NCBI GenBank assembly: GCA_000263395.1
Contig: AJXE01000011.1
Span: 1-64,000, forward strand
Direction: 5' to 3'
Origin: Stutzerimonas stutzeri TS44
GTDB lineage: Bacteria; Pseudomonadota; Gammaproteobacteria; Pseudomonadales; Pseudomonadaceae
Length of the DNA: 64,000 nucleotides
The position numbers and the translations under genes were made by a program. Of this stretch, positions 28,361 to 37,822 are shown in pieces (position 1 is the first letter of the stretch; each line of letters begins with the position of its first letter). The notes beneath the pieces were generated by a model. The model saw nothing but the letters and a program-made list of their open reading frames with translations. It did not search any database and was not told where the DNA came from.

Positions 28361-28903
28361 TTACTTGGCCAGTTCGGCTTCTATCGTCTGTTGCAGGCGT
28401 GGGTCATCCGGGCTGACATCCGGCGAGAAACGCGCCACCACCTGGCCGTTGCGACCGATGACGAACTTCTCGAAGTTCCAGAGCACCTCCGGGGCAGCGT
28501 TGGTCTGGATGCCATAACCGGCGAGCCGCTCTCGCATGGGACCTTCACCGGTAGCGTCTGGCTTGGCGGCGGTCAATTCCCCATAGAGCGGATGACGATC
28601 CTCGCCGGCGACAGACACCTTGGCGAAAAGCGGGAACTGCACGTTATAGGTCAAGGTACAGAACTCCTTGATCTCCTGGTCGCTGCCCGGCTCCTGCTCC
28701 TTGAAATTATTGGCGGGGAACGCCAGCACCTCCAAGCCTTGTTCGCGCTTGTCTTCGTAGAGCTTTTCAAGCCCTTCGTACTGTGGCGTCAGCCCGCATT
28801 TGGACGCCACATTGACGACCAGCAATACCTTGCCTTTGTAGCGCTCCAGCGTAAGCGATTGGCCATCATTGGATTGCACCGGGATATCGAAGATTGAAGC
28901 CAT
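28361..28903 (-). CDS. Glutathione peroxidase (thiol-dependent, non-seleno)
   Basis: A 180-aa thioredoxin-fold peroxidase reducing peroxides. The peroxidatic Cys36 lies in NVASKCGLTPQY. Also present are the Gln of the catalytic tetrad in FKEQEPG and the Trp/Asn pair in LWNFEKFVIGRNG. Cys82 (KEFCTLTY) is a candidate resolving residue. The conserved FPCNQF of most relatives is FPANNF here, so one family Cys is missing. It has no signal peptide, so it is cytoplasmic. It probably forms a single-gene transcript, with a shared palindrome upstream at 28991. Confidence 0.92.
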   Translation of the reverse strand: MASIFDIPVQSNDGQSLTLERYKGKVLLVVNVASKCGLTPQYEGLEKLYEDKREQGLEVLAFPANNFKEQEPGSDQEIKEFCTLTYNVQFPLFAKVSVAGEDRHPLYGELTAAKPDATGEGPMRERLAGYGIQTNAAPEVLWNFEKFVIGRNGQVVARFSPDVSPDDPRLQQTIEAELAK

Positions 28904-28990
28904 GGATGTCCTCCTTCTGTTATGAAATTTTCAGCCTAGACGAAGATTACTGGAGAAAAGCAGAATAACGATACAAATTCACAAAAAGTG

Positions 28991-29005
28991 AACAGATTAT
29001 CTGGT
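28991..29005. promoter_or_regulatory. Palindrome upstream of the glutathione peroxidase gene
   Basis: AACAGATTATCTGGT matches the perfect palindrome at 28177-28191 at 13 of 15 positions and lies about 90 bp before the glutathione peroxidase start. Finding the same dyad before two adjacent transcription units suggests one shared regulator. Confidence 0.5.
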
Positions 29006-29164
29006 AGTCGAGTAGGTCTGCCCGCTTTGTGGTCATTCGAGGGATAGTGCGAAGCCGGCGCCACGGTTCCATAACGGAATTATTGCTGGACAAAATACGT
29101 TAAAATGTTCAACTAATACCCTGGCTTCAACCCCGACAACAAGACAAACAAGAAGGAGATTCGC

Positions 29165-30091
29165 ATGCGTGCAGCCATCATTTCCGAGCGCAATGCTCCA
29201 CCGGTAGTAGGCGAGTTTCGCGAACCTGAGCCGCAGCAAGGCTCCGTCATGATTGACGTCGACACTGCCGGCCTGGGCGGTTGGGACGTGCTCGGCGCTT
29301 ATCGACTCGGGGTCGAGTATCCCTGTGTGATTCGTGGCGAAGGTGTCGGTCGCGCGGAAGACGGCCGTCGAGTGTATTTCGGCGAGCGTTCGGTTTTGCC
29401 GTTCGGTGCCTGGGCCGAGCGCACGCTGGTACCGGCTGCGGAGGTCTGGAACGTTCCGGACGACGTAGATGACAAAACCGCGATCAGCATGGGTATCGCC
29501 GGGACCGGCGCCATCGTGCCGCTGGAAAAGGCGCAAATCCAGAAAGGCGAAAAAGTGCTCGTGCTCGGCGCTACCGGCACCCTTGGCCAGATCGCGCTGC
29601 AGCTGGCTCGTGGCATGGGCGCCGGAAAGGTCGTGGGTGCGGCACGCTCTGCCGAGGCACTGACGCGCTTGAAGTCGCGCGGCATCGCCGATGACGTGGT
29701 GACGTTGGGCGGCGCCGATGATGTTGCGGCACTGAAAGACGCAGGCGACGGTGGGTTCGACGTAGTGCTGGATCTGGTTTGCGGCCAACCCATGCTTAGC
29801 TCTTTGAAGGCTACCAACTGGGGCGCACGGATCATGACCATCGGCACCGGGGCAGGGCGCAAGCTCGATCTCGACATTGCCGATCTGCTGTTCCGTTCGC
29901 TGTCGTGCATTGGCACGGGCCAGCGCCCGCCCGCTGACCGCGAGCAAATCTGGCTGCGTCTGCTGAAGATCGCGAGGGAGCAGGAAATCCAGATCGACTA
30001 CGTCGACTACACCCTCGACCAGGCCGCCGAGGCCTGGGCTGCGCAGGTGTCTGGCCCGCATGCGAAAATCACGGCGAGCGTGCGCCGCTGA
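29165..30091 (+). CDS. Quinone-oxidoreductase-like MDR-family dehydrogenase
   Basis: A 308-aa medium-chain dehydrogenase/reductase. ATG at 29165 follows AAGGAGATTCGC. The N-terminal GroES-like domain has VIRGEGVGRAEDGRRVYFGE. The NADP-binding domain has VLVLGATGTLGQIALQLARG at about 137-156. Zinc-binding Cys/His clusters are absent, pointing to an NAD(P)H:quinone or enoyl reductase rather than an alcohol dehydrogenase. It stands alone, with promoter space on both sides. The substrate is unknown. Confidence 0.85.
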   Translation: MRAAIISERNAPPVVGEFREPEPQQGSVMIDVDTAGLGGWDVLGAYRLGVEYPCVIRGEGVGRAEDGRRVYFGERSVLPFGAWAERTLVPAAEVWNVPDDVDDKTAISMGIAGTGAIVPLEKAQIQKGEKVLVLGATGTLGQIALQLARGMGAGKVVGAARSAEALTRLKSRGIADDVVTLGGADDVAALKDAGDGGFDVVLDLVCGQPMLSSLKATNWGARIMTIGTGAGRKLDLDIADLLFRSLSCIGTGQRPPADREQIWLRLLKIAREQEIQIDYVDYTLDQAAEAWAAQVSGPHAKITASVRR

Positions 30092-30288
30092 GCCAATGTA
30101 CGGCCGGCCGCCTCGCGCTAGCCGGCCGAGCATCGTGGTCTCTGGTTCGGCTTGATGGGTACGGCGGTGACGGGGCGCCCAGCTAGCCGGACTATGGCGG
30201 CGGCACTCGTGTACCAATCCGGCCCAATCCTGACCAGGGGCGCTGCCTGGCGGTCAGCTCGAAGCGGTGGAAAACTTAGGGAGCGACA

Positions 30289-31068
30289 ATGGATATCCAC
30301 AGGATGAATAGAGCGGCAATACTCATGTTGTTTTTGATTATTGCCGTGCCGGCTCAAGCCGGGCGCATACAGCAAGAGCTGCAGACGACCCAGGAACTCC
30401 GATCCCTGGCCTTTCTGACCTGCGCAAATGCATTGGTGTATTTCAATCAGAACGGAAGCCCCTACGAGTTGCGTAACAAGCAGGGCTATGAACAAAGAAT
30501 CCTCCGCTTGCGAAGCCTGGCCAAAAGTCTGGGCGTTGCGGACGTTATAGATGAAGTGCAGCGCCTGCAAACACGCCTCGATGATACTGACGAGTTACCC
30601 CAAACCAGCGCGGCCCTACGCTCTACCGAACCCTCTTATTCACGTAGGTTGTTGCCGGTAATCGAGTCGCACGCACATCTGCAAGCCTTACTGGATGCCC
30701 ATTACGCCCAGCTGCAGGGTGACGAGCCTCTGGGTGAACTTGGAAAACTACACGCCATCAGCCGCGCTATGGGCGAATTGCTGGTGAACTATCAGATCGC
30801 GTCGTTCAATCGTCTTGGCGCCGAAACATGGATACTGAGAGACGAGAAAACCCATCAACTCGATCACGAAGTAATCGATGCGTTCGAGCGTTTGTCGGCC
30901 GGCCATCCGGCACTTGCCGAGGCGCTTGAGCATGCGGCACGCGAGTACTCGTTCGTCCGCGGCGTGATCCTCAAACAGGACGGAAATTGGGCGCCCAACG
31001 GGGCTGAACGCTATATGCGGTCGACGATTGCCGAAGTCGACCAAATCGCCAGAGGATTGCGCCAGTAA
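30289..31068 (+). CDS. Exported helical protein of unknown function
   Basis: A 259-aa protein with RBS AGGGAGCGACA before ATG at 30289. The N-terminal signal peptide (AAILMLFLIIAVPAQA-GR) is cleaved near residue 24. The mature part is mostly helical and has repeated Leu-rich stretches (LRLRSLAKSLGVADVIDEVQ and LQALLDAHYAQLQGDEPLGE). Its layout recalls periplasmic sensor-like four-helix bundles, but there are no membrane segments or output domains. I do not recognise a family. It is convergent with the TetR gene downstream. Confidence 0.75.
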   Translation: MDIHRMNRAAILMLFLIIAVPAQAGRIQQELQTTQELRSLAFLTCANALVYFNQNGSPYELRNKQGYEQRILRLRSLAKSLGVADVIDEVQRLQTRLDDTDELPQTSAALRSTEPSYSRRLLPVIESHAHLQALLDAHYAQLQGDEPLGELGKLHAISRAMGELLVNYQIASFNRLGAETWILRDEKTHQLDHEVIDAFERLSAGHPALAEALEHAAREYSFVRGVILKQDGNWAPNGAERYMRSTIAEVDQIARGLRQ

Positions 31069-31204
31069 CATTGCCTGCCGCTTCTGGTGTGGGATGTCCG
31101 GCGGCACGCGTTCGCGTCTTTGTGCTTTTATTGTCCGGCGTCGGCGATCATCACTGCTACGGGGCATCGCGTGATTGCGAGCTGCGATGCCTTGGCCCGA
31201 CAGG

Positions 31205-31825
31205 TCAGTCGGCGGCAGGCCAGGTGCCGTTGTTCATCAGGCTATCGAATGCTTCTGTCATTTTGTTGGCCGAACTAGGGTAGTCATGACGCACCCACCA
31301 CAGCCATGTGCCGATCAGCGCGCCCACGAAGCTGCGCACCGCCACCTCTCCGCGCAATCCGCTGCACTCGTAGATGCCATGTTTGCGGTAGTGCTCGCGC
31401 ACCAGAATCAGTAGCAAATTTTCCAGGTGAGCAAGAACGATCGCTTGTGAAGGACTGTTGAAGAATGAGGTGGTCAGGGCTGCATGCCGCTCGGTGGCGT
31501 TGAACAGCCATGCTGAAACATCGAGCACGATCCGTTTTTCCCCGGCGACATCGCAAGCGCGGGTTTGCGGCAGGCCGATGGACTCATAACCGGCCACCAG
31601 CAAGTCTTCCTTGTCACGAAAGTGTGCATAAAACGTCGAGCGTGCTACCCCGGTATGGCTGAGCAGTTCCTGCACCGAGATGTCCCGAAAATCCTTTTCC
31701 AACGCCAATCGATACATCCCGTCCAGAAGCAGCTCTCGGGTTCGCTGTGTGCGTAACGCGTGGCGCTTGCTGGCCATGTCGGGCTTGGTCGGTCGTTCCG
31801 GCACAGCAGAGATGTGCTGCTTCAT
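31205..31825 (-). CDS. TetR-family transcriptional regulator
   Basis: A 206-aa regulator with RBS AGAGGTAAAGG before ATG at 31825. The helix-turn-helix is MYRLALEKDFRDISVQELLS with HTGVARSTFYAHFRDKEDLL (about 37-75). The C-terminal domain, with VAVRSFVGALIGTWLWWVRH, resembles the TetR_C type of Bm3R1/AcrR-like proteins. It was probably divergent from the GMC oxidoreductase gene before that gene was rearranged, so it may regulate the GMC-ALDH-DUF1302 run. Confidence 0.88.
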   Translation of the reverse strand: MKQHISAVPERPTKPDMASKRHALRTQRTRELLLDGMYRLALEKDFRDISVQELLSHTGVARSTFYAHFRDKEDLLVAGYESIGLPQTRACDVAGEKRIVLDVSAWLFNATERHAALTTSFFNSPSQAIVLAHLENLLLILVREHYRKHGIYECSGLRGEVAVRSFVGALIGTWLWWVRHDYPSSANKMTEAFDSLMNNGTWPAAD

Positions 31826-31959
31826 CCTTTACCTCTGCGAAGTGTGTTTGTCGGTCGTGGCGCCAGTACCTGTAAGCGTAGCTGGCATGAGCATGGAGAC
31901 TGGCACGTGCGCTTCACCGGGGCGTTGCCGAAGCAAGCACTTCGCTGGCCGATTAGCCG

Positions 31960-32203
31960 GCCGCCCAACCCCAGCCGGTGCAACCCTGCGCTTCCCAGCC
32001 ATCGTAATCGGCCGGCGCTCCGCGCACGTAGACCATGCCATGACCGAACTGGAGCCGCCGATGGCCTTACCCTTGAGCCACAATTCGGTGGCCATGCCTT
32101 CACCGCGCGAGGCCTGGTAGTCGTAAACATGCGGGTTTCCGGGTATCAGCAGTTTGCCGATGCCGCGCGGCATTGCGATCAATGGGCTGGTGTGGTCGGG
32201 GCC
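31960..32203 (-). pseudogene. GMC oxidoreductase, N-terminal fragment in inverted orientation
   Basis: On the minus strand the frame reads GPDHTSPLIAMPRGIGKLL, then YDYQASRGEGMATELWLKG and KAIGGSSSV, which is residues about 35-95 of a GMC oxidoreductase FAD domain. One base is missing after GGSSSV. One frame over it continues MVYVRGAPADYDGWEAQG and TGWGW, the family's next motif. The FAD GxGxxG start and everything after about residue 120 are absent. The C-terminal third of a GMC protein lies immediately downstream on the opposite strand, which indicates an inversion. Confidence 0.8.
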
Positions 32204-32220
32204 GCTTTTGTTTCGCATGC

Positions 32221-32907
32221 CTGGGCCTGCTGCGTTCGGTGGCGCAGTATTTTTTCAGCAAGAAAGGCCCGATGACCCACGCCGCGCACGAAGCGGGCGG
32301 TTTCGTGAAGACCCGGCCGGGTCTGAATCGCCCGGACGCGCAGATCGGCGTCAGCCTGTATTCCATGGATGGCGACGGCAAGACGGTGATGATCGACAAG
32401 CAACCCGGCCTGACCATCGGCGGTTATTTCATGCATCCCGAAAGCCAGGGCGAAATCACCATTCAGTCGGCCGACCCTGCCGCGCCGCCGAAGATCGTCG
32501 CCAACTACCTCACCGCCGAGGCCGACCGGGTCGCCGCCATCTCGCTGCTGCGCTGGATTCGCCGTCTGGCGGCCGAGCCGGTGCTTACACCCTTCATCGT
32601 TCAGGAGCTGACGCCGGGTACGCAGGTGCAAAGCGATGAGGAAATCCTCGCCGCGTTCCGCCGTTTCGGCCAGACCGCCTTTCATGTTTCCGGAACCTGT
32701 CGCATGGGCGCGGACAGCGATTCCGTTCTCGATCCCGAGCTGAAGGTACGCGGGGTCAAGGGCGTCCGCGTCGTCGATACCTCGATCATGCCGAGCCTTG
32801 TCTCGGGCAATACCAACGCGCCCGCCATGGCCATCGCCATGCGCGCCGCCGAAATCATTACTGGCACCGTTGTCACTGGCATAACCAAAGGAGCTGTAGC
32901 GGCATGA
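32221..32907 (+). pseudogene. GMC oxidoreductase, C-terminal part
   Basis: The frame from about 32221 gives LLRSVAQYFFSKKGPM, AGGFVKTRPGLNRPDAQIGV and the substrate-domain end. It then gives FHVSGTCRMGADSDSVLDPE, with the active-site His, and VVDTSIMPSLVSGNTNAPAM, with the second catalytic position. About 228 of roughly 530 residues remain, and there is no natural start. The stop overlaps the ALDH start (ATGA, 32904-32907), so the original order was alcohol oxidation by the GMC enzyme followed by aldehyde oxidation. It is not functional without the FAD domain. Confidence 0.88.
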
Positions 32908-34393
32908 GCATTCCATTTACGCAGCTGAACAAACTCTATATCGACGGCGCCTGGGTTTCGGAAAACGGCGCGACCGAAGCCGTGCTCAACCCCGCCACCG
33001 AGGAGGTGATCGGCCAAGCGCCGGTGGGCGATGCCGCCAGTGCCGACGCTGCGATTGACGCCGCGCGCCGTGCGTTCGACAGCGGCCCCTGGCCATGGCT
33101 GAGCGTGGCCGAGCGTGCCAACTACATGCGCCGTATGCATAGCGCGCTGGTGGCGCGCCGGGAGGAAATTGCCGCGCTGATCATCGCCGAGGTCGGCTGC
33201 GCGCAAGGGGTCACCTACGCGATGCAGATCGATATGCCGCTGGCCCATGTGCTCAAAGCCATTGACCAGTCGCTGCATGACGGGACGCAGCAGATTCCCG
33301 TCGAAGCAACGCCCAATCCATTCAACCCGGGCGGGCCGATGATCCTCGGCAGCGGAAGCATCGAGCACGAACCGATCGGCGTGGTTTCAGGCATCACCGG
33401 CTATAACTTCCCGTTTCTGCTCAACTTGGCGAAGATCTTCCCGGCGCTGCTGGCGGGCAACACGCTGGTGCTCAAGCCGTCACCGTTCACGCCTTACTCG
33501 GCACTGCTGTTCGGTGAAATCGCCGAGCAAGTCGGTTTGCCCAAGGGTGTGCTCAATATTGTCACCGGCGGTGTCGAGGTCGGTAGCCTGCTGAGTAGCG
33601 ATCCGCGGGTGGACATGGTGTCGTTCACCGGTTCCGAAGCGGTGGGCGTGAGCATCATGTCCCAGGCTGCGCCGACGCTGAAGCGCGTGCACCTGGAACT
33701 GGGCGGTAAATCTGCCTTGATCGTGCGGCCCGATGCTGACATCCAGGGTACGGCCTTGGGCGCCATTGCCGGTCTGACGGTCAATGCCGGGCAAGGCTGC
33801 GCCTTGCTCACGCGCTTCCTGGTGCACAACTCGATCCGAGAGCAGTTCGTGCAAGTCGCCAAAGCGGTGGCAGCCAGATGAAGATTGGCAACCCGGCCGA
33901 CCCGAGCGTGGTGATGGGTCCGCTGATTCGTGAATCGCAGCGGGCCAAGGTCGAGCATTTCGTTGCCAGTGGCCGCGATTCGGGTGCCACGCTGGTATGC
34001 GGCGGTGGTCGGCCTCAGGGGTTGGACAAGGGCTTCTTCAGCGACATCACCCTGTTCAACGACGTGCGCAACGACATGGCCATCGCTCAGGAGGAAATCT
34101 TCGGGCCGGTGGGAGTGGTCATCGGTTTCGATACCGATGAAGAGGCCATCGCCCTCGCCAACGATTCGCGCTACGGCCTCAACGGCGCGGTCGCCACGGC
34201 GGACGCCGCGGTTGCCTACCAGATGGCTCGGCGCATCCGCGCAGGCAGCGTTTATATCAACGGAGGCGGCGGCAAGATGCCCTACGCGCCAATCGGCGGC
34301 TTCAAGCGCTCGGGCATCGGTCGCGAGTTCGGCCCGGACTGGCTGAAAGAGTTCACCCAGGAAAAATCCATCATTTATCCCATAGGGCGCTAA
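32904..34393 (+). pseudogene. NAD-dependent aldehyde dehydrogenase, frameshifted
   Basis: A ~495-aa aldehyde dehydrogenase read in two frames. The first (to about 33880) has GITGYNFPFLLNLAKIFPAL, the catalytic Glu265 in LELGGKSA and the nucleophile Cys299 in NAGQGCALLTR. At AVAAR/MKIGNP the text CCAGATGAAG has lost one base. The second frame (33878-34393) carries IAQEEIFGPVGVVIGFDT and the C-terminal GGGGKMPYAPIGGFKRSGIG. Both catalytic residues are upstream of the shift. The truncated product lacks the oligomerisation domain. The role was to oxidise the aldehyde made by the GMC enzyme. Confidence 0.88.
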
Positions 34394-34508
34394 CGCCTTC
34401 GATACCAAATGGTGCCGTCAATGGCGGCGCCAATGGGTTCTCGACGCCTGCATTTCGTCGAAATCACATGAAAACGGCTGGAAAAATAAAAACAAAAAGG
34501 TGGTTTGA

Positions 34509-36167
34509 ATGAGAGAAGTGGCCAAACGGGGAATGCTGAGCGCTACCCAAGGAATGACGACGTTGCTAATGCTGGGCGTTGCGGGAAACGCACTGGGCGC
34601 CGCCATAGAGTTACCGAACCCCGATTTCCGCCTGCGCTGGGACAACACCGTTCGCTATACCCTCGGCATGCGTACCGAGGGGCAGGACAGCCGGATCATG
34701 CGCAACCCCAGCTACGACGAATCCGACGGCAAATTCGACAGGGGCGATATCGTGACCAACCGCCTTGATCTGTTGAGCGAGGTCGACTTTTCCTACCGCC
34801 GGGACTGGGGCGCCCGGCTCAGCGCCGCAGCCTGGTACGACCGGGCCTATCATGATGATGAAGTACGCAGCTACGTCGCCGGTTACAGCTCCAGCTATGA
34901 CAACGATCGTTACAGCTCGGAAGTGAAACGCTATGTGCACGGGCCTTCCGGCGAAATTCTGGACGCTTTCGTCTGGCGCAACTTCAGGCTCGGCGAGTCT
35001 CTGGTCAACGTGAAGGTCGGCCGCCATACCAACTACTGGGGCGAAGGACTGTTTTTCGGCGCCCACGTCATTTCGTACTCCCAGGCACCCACCGACGGGG
35101 TCAAGGCGGTCACCAGCCCGGGGATCGAAACCAAGGAAGTGTTCCTACCCATCGGCCAGGTATCCTTCAAGGCGCAGATGACCGACAGCCTTTCGGTGGC
35201 CGGGCAGTACTTCTATGAGTGGGACTACACCCGCATCCCCTATGGCGGTACCTATTTCGGTGCGGCCGATCCTTTTTTCGAGGGACCGGACCGCTTGCCG
35301 CTGGCACCCAACGGGGCGTCGTTCCAGCGCGGTTCTTCACGCCTGGGACGTGACACCGCCAACTTCGGCCTGATGGCCAAATACGATGCCGCGGCCATCG
35401 AGTCTACCATTGGTCTGTACTATCGCCAGTTCGACGATTACCAACCCTGGCTGGCGCCGCAGGTGAATCCCCTGAAAGGGAAATACCGGCTGGTCTATCC
35501 GCGAAATGTGAAACTGGTCGGTCTGAGCTTCTCGCGGATGCTCGACACCATATCCGTCGCCGGCGAGCTGTCCTACCGCAAGGGTGGCGCGCTGAATGCG
35601 GTGGGCGTGGATGCGCTCGACAACGAAGGTCCGCGCGGCGACTCGTTCCATGCGGTGGCCAACGCCGTTTACGGGGTGCCGCGCAACTTCATCTCCGACA
35701 GCGCCACACTGATGGCCGAAGTCGCCTACAGCCACTTGCACAAGGTCACCGATCACGAAGAGCTTTACCTAGGCGAGGGCAACGGCAATTGCGTCGATCC
35801 GCGCATCGGTACAGCGGGCTCCGGCGACAAGTCCGATGGCTGCTCGACACGCAACTACTACGCGGTGGCCGTCAACTACACGCCCGAGTATCTATCCGTG
35901 TTCCCGTCTTGGGATCTGCGTGTGCCGGTGACCGTCAACTATGGCATTCATGGCAATGCAGCCACCGCCGGCGGCGGCAACGAGGGCGCCCTAACCTGGT
36001 CCGCCGGCGTTCAGCTCACCTATGCGCAGCGCTTCGAGTTCGGCCTGCGTTACGCCGATACCGATGCGCAATCCAGGACCCTGAACGATGGCAGCGTCGG
36101 CGGCAACGGCCCGGTTGGCGGTACTGACCGTGGCTGGCTGGCCTTGACGTTCAAAACCTCCATCTAA
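34509..36167 (+). CDS. DUF1302 outer-membrane-type protein, copy 1
   Basis: A 552-aa protein with a signal peptide (cleavage near GNALGA-AIELP). Motifs shared by the three copies are LPNPDFRLRWDNTVRYTLGM, ESDGKFDRGDIVTNRLDLLS, VHGPSGEILDAFVW, VGRHTNYWGEG and EVFLPIGQVSFKAQ. The sequence alternates hydrophobic and polar residues like beta-strands and ends TFKTSI, close to the aromatic C-terminal signature of BAM-folded barrels. AAGGTGG precedes the ATG. It is followed by a DUF1329 gene after a 25-bp gap. It is predicted to be an outer-membrane channel or receptor of unknown substrate. Confidence 0.9.
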   Translation: MREVAKRGMLSATQGMTTLLMLGVAGNALGAAIELPNPDFRLRWDNTVRYTLGMRTEGQDSRIMRNPSYDESDGKFDRGDIVTNRLDLLSEVDFSYRRDWGARLSAAAWYDRAYHDDEVRSYVAGYSSSYDNDRYSSEVKRYVHGPSGEILDAFVWRNFRLGESLVNVKVGRHTNYWGEGLFFGAHVISYSQAPTDGVKAVTSPGIETKEVFLPIGQVSFKAQMTDSLSVAGQYFYEWDYTRIPYGGTYFGAADPFFEGPDRLPLAPNGASFQRGSSRLGRDTANFGLMAKYDAAAIESTIGLYYRQFDDYQPWLAPQVNPLKGKYRLVYPRNVKLVGLSFSRMLDTISVAGELSYRKGGALNAVGVDALDNEGPRGDSFHAVANAVYGVPRNFISDSATLMAEVAYSHLHKVTDHEELYLGEGNGNCVDPRIGTAGSGDKSDGCSTRNYYAVAVNYTPEYLSVFPSWDLRVPVTVNYGIHGNAATAGGGNEGALTWSAGVQLTYAQRFEFGLRYADTDAQSRTLNDGSVGGNGPVGGTDRGWLALTFKTSI

Positions 36168-36192
36168 CAAATCCAAGAACGGAGAGCACTCG

Positions 36193-37561
36193 ATGAAAAA
36201 GCAAAATCGCCTTTGCCTGCGCCCTGATGAGCGCCGCTATCAACAGTATGGCTGCCGTTACTGCCGCAGAGGCCCAGGAGCTAGGCAAGAGCCTGACGTC
36301 CTTCGGCGCGATCCAGGCGGGCAATGCCGATGGCAGCATTCCACCGTATGAGGGTGGGTTGCGCACTATTCCGGACGGGCACAAACCCGACTGCGGCTTC
36401 TGGGTAGATCCTTTCAAGGACGAAAAGCCCCTATTCCGCATCGATGCGAGCAACGTCGAGCAGTACGCCGACAAGCTCAGCGAAGGGCAGAAGACCCTGA
36501 TGAAAAAAAACCCGGATACCTGGTACATGGATGTGTATCCGAGTCACCGTACCGCCGCCTATCCGCAGGAAATCCTGGATGCGACGGCGCGCAACGCTAC
36601 CGGTTGCACCACACAAAATGATGGCTTGGCGGTCGATCAGGCCTGCCGGGGCGGGCTGCCGTTTCCGATTCCGAAAACCGGCCATGAAGCCATGTGGAAT
36701 CAACAACTGCGCTACAAGATCGGCCCTGGCTATTCGACGACGTCCTCGTCCAATAGCTGGGTCGTGGATAGCAACGGCAGTGTCACAAAAACCGCCGAGT
36801 CCGTGACCTTCGAGGAAATGCCGTACTACCAGGTCGACCAGACCGACCGCGACCCCACGATGTATGCTCGCGTATGGGCAATGGACACCTACCCCGCGCG
36901 CAGTGCAGGCCAGCTGATCATTCTTGCCGATTACCTCGATCCGCAGACCAAACCGAGACGGGCCTGGAGCTATACACCCGGCATGCGTCGCATCAAGTTG
37001 GCGCCGGAGTTCGCCTACGACACGCCGGTGCCGAACCAGGGTGGCGTGAACCTGTTCGACGAGCTGCAGATGTTCTCCGGCAGCCAGGACCGCTTCGACT
37101 ACAAACTGGTGGGTAGGAAAGAAATGTACATCCCGTACAACGCCTATAAGTTCTATTGCGGTTGCGGGCAGGAAGAGCAGTTCATGAAAAACCACGCCAA
37201 CCCGGCGTGCGAACGGTGGGAGTTGCATCGTGTCTGGGAAGTCGAAGCCACACTCAAGCCAGGCAAGCGTCTCGTCTACAGCAAGCGCACCTATTACCTT
37301 GACGAAGACACCTTCGGCGTCGGTCTTTACGACGCGTGGGATCAGGCCGATGCACTGTATCGCTCGTTATTCCTCAGCGGCGTACAGATCTACGACAAGA
37401 CCATTCCCTACAACGTGAAAAACGTCAGCTACGACTTCAACAAGAACATGTATGCGCTGGTCAACGATGCGCTGAAAGGCGGCTACAGGTTCCATGACAA
37501 ACCCAAGTCCGAGCGTGACATGAACCCCGAAGCCATCGTTTCCATGGAGACCCAGCGCTGA
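36193..37561 (+). pseudogene. DUF1329 protein, copy paired with DUF1302 copy 1; start codon out of frame
   Basis: The body (to METQR, 37561) is intact and about 445 aa. It has GGLPFPIPKTGHEAMWNQQL, KPRRAWSYTPGMRRIKLAPE, DYKLVGRKEMYIPYN and ERWELHRVWEVEATLKPG. The natural start is ATG at 36193, behind CGGAGAGCACTCG, followed by AAA AAG. One extra C at 36202 puts these codons in a different frame from the signal-peptide core KIAFACALMSAAINSMAA. The first in-frame ATG is 36227, inside the signal peptide, leaving no basic n-region. Export, and probably function, would be lost. Confidence 0.75.
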
Positions 37562-37589
37562 TTGATGAGAGCGTGGAGCGTCATCGTTT

Positions 37590-37615
37590 ACGGCCCTTCG
37601 CGGGCCGTTTTTTTT
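37590..37615 (+). terminator. Rho-independent terminator after DUF1329 copy 2
   Basis: Stem ACGGCCC / GGGCCGT around loop TTCGC, followed by a run of eight T (37608-37615). It lies 29 bp after the DUF1329 stop and separates the two DUF1302/DUF1329 pairs into different transcripts. Confidence 0.85.
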
Positions 37616-37822
37616 GGGCCAGCAAACGGCTGCGCCCTCGCTGATCGTCCGTGGCGCTTGCAGGTAGGCGTGATGCATTTCAGCGATATCGCTTTGCATT
37701 TGAGCGATAGCCGGTTTCGTTGTGTCGCCGTGAGTCGTCCCGTCTACTGAAGCAGCTGCCCCTGGCTAGAGGGGCGCGCAGGTCAGCTGACAATAAAAAC
37801 AATGGGCGCGACGGAGAATGTG

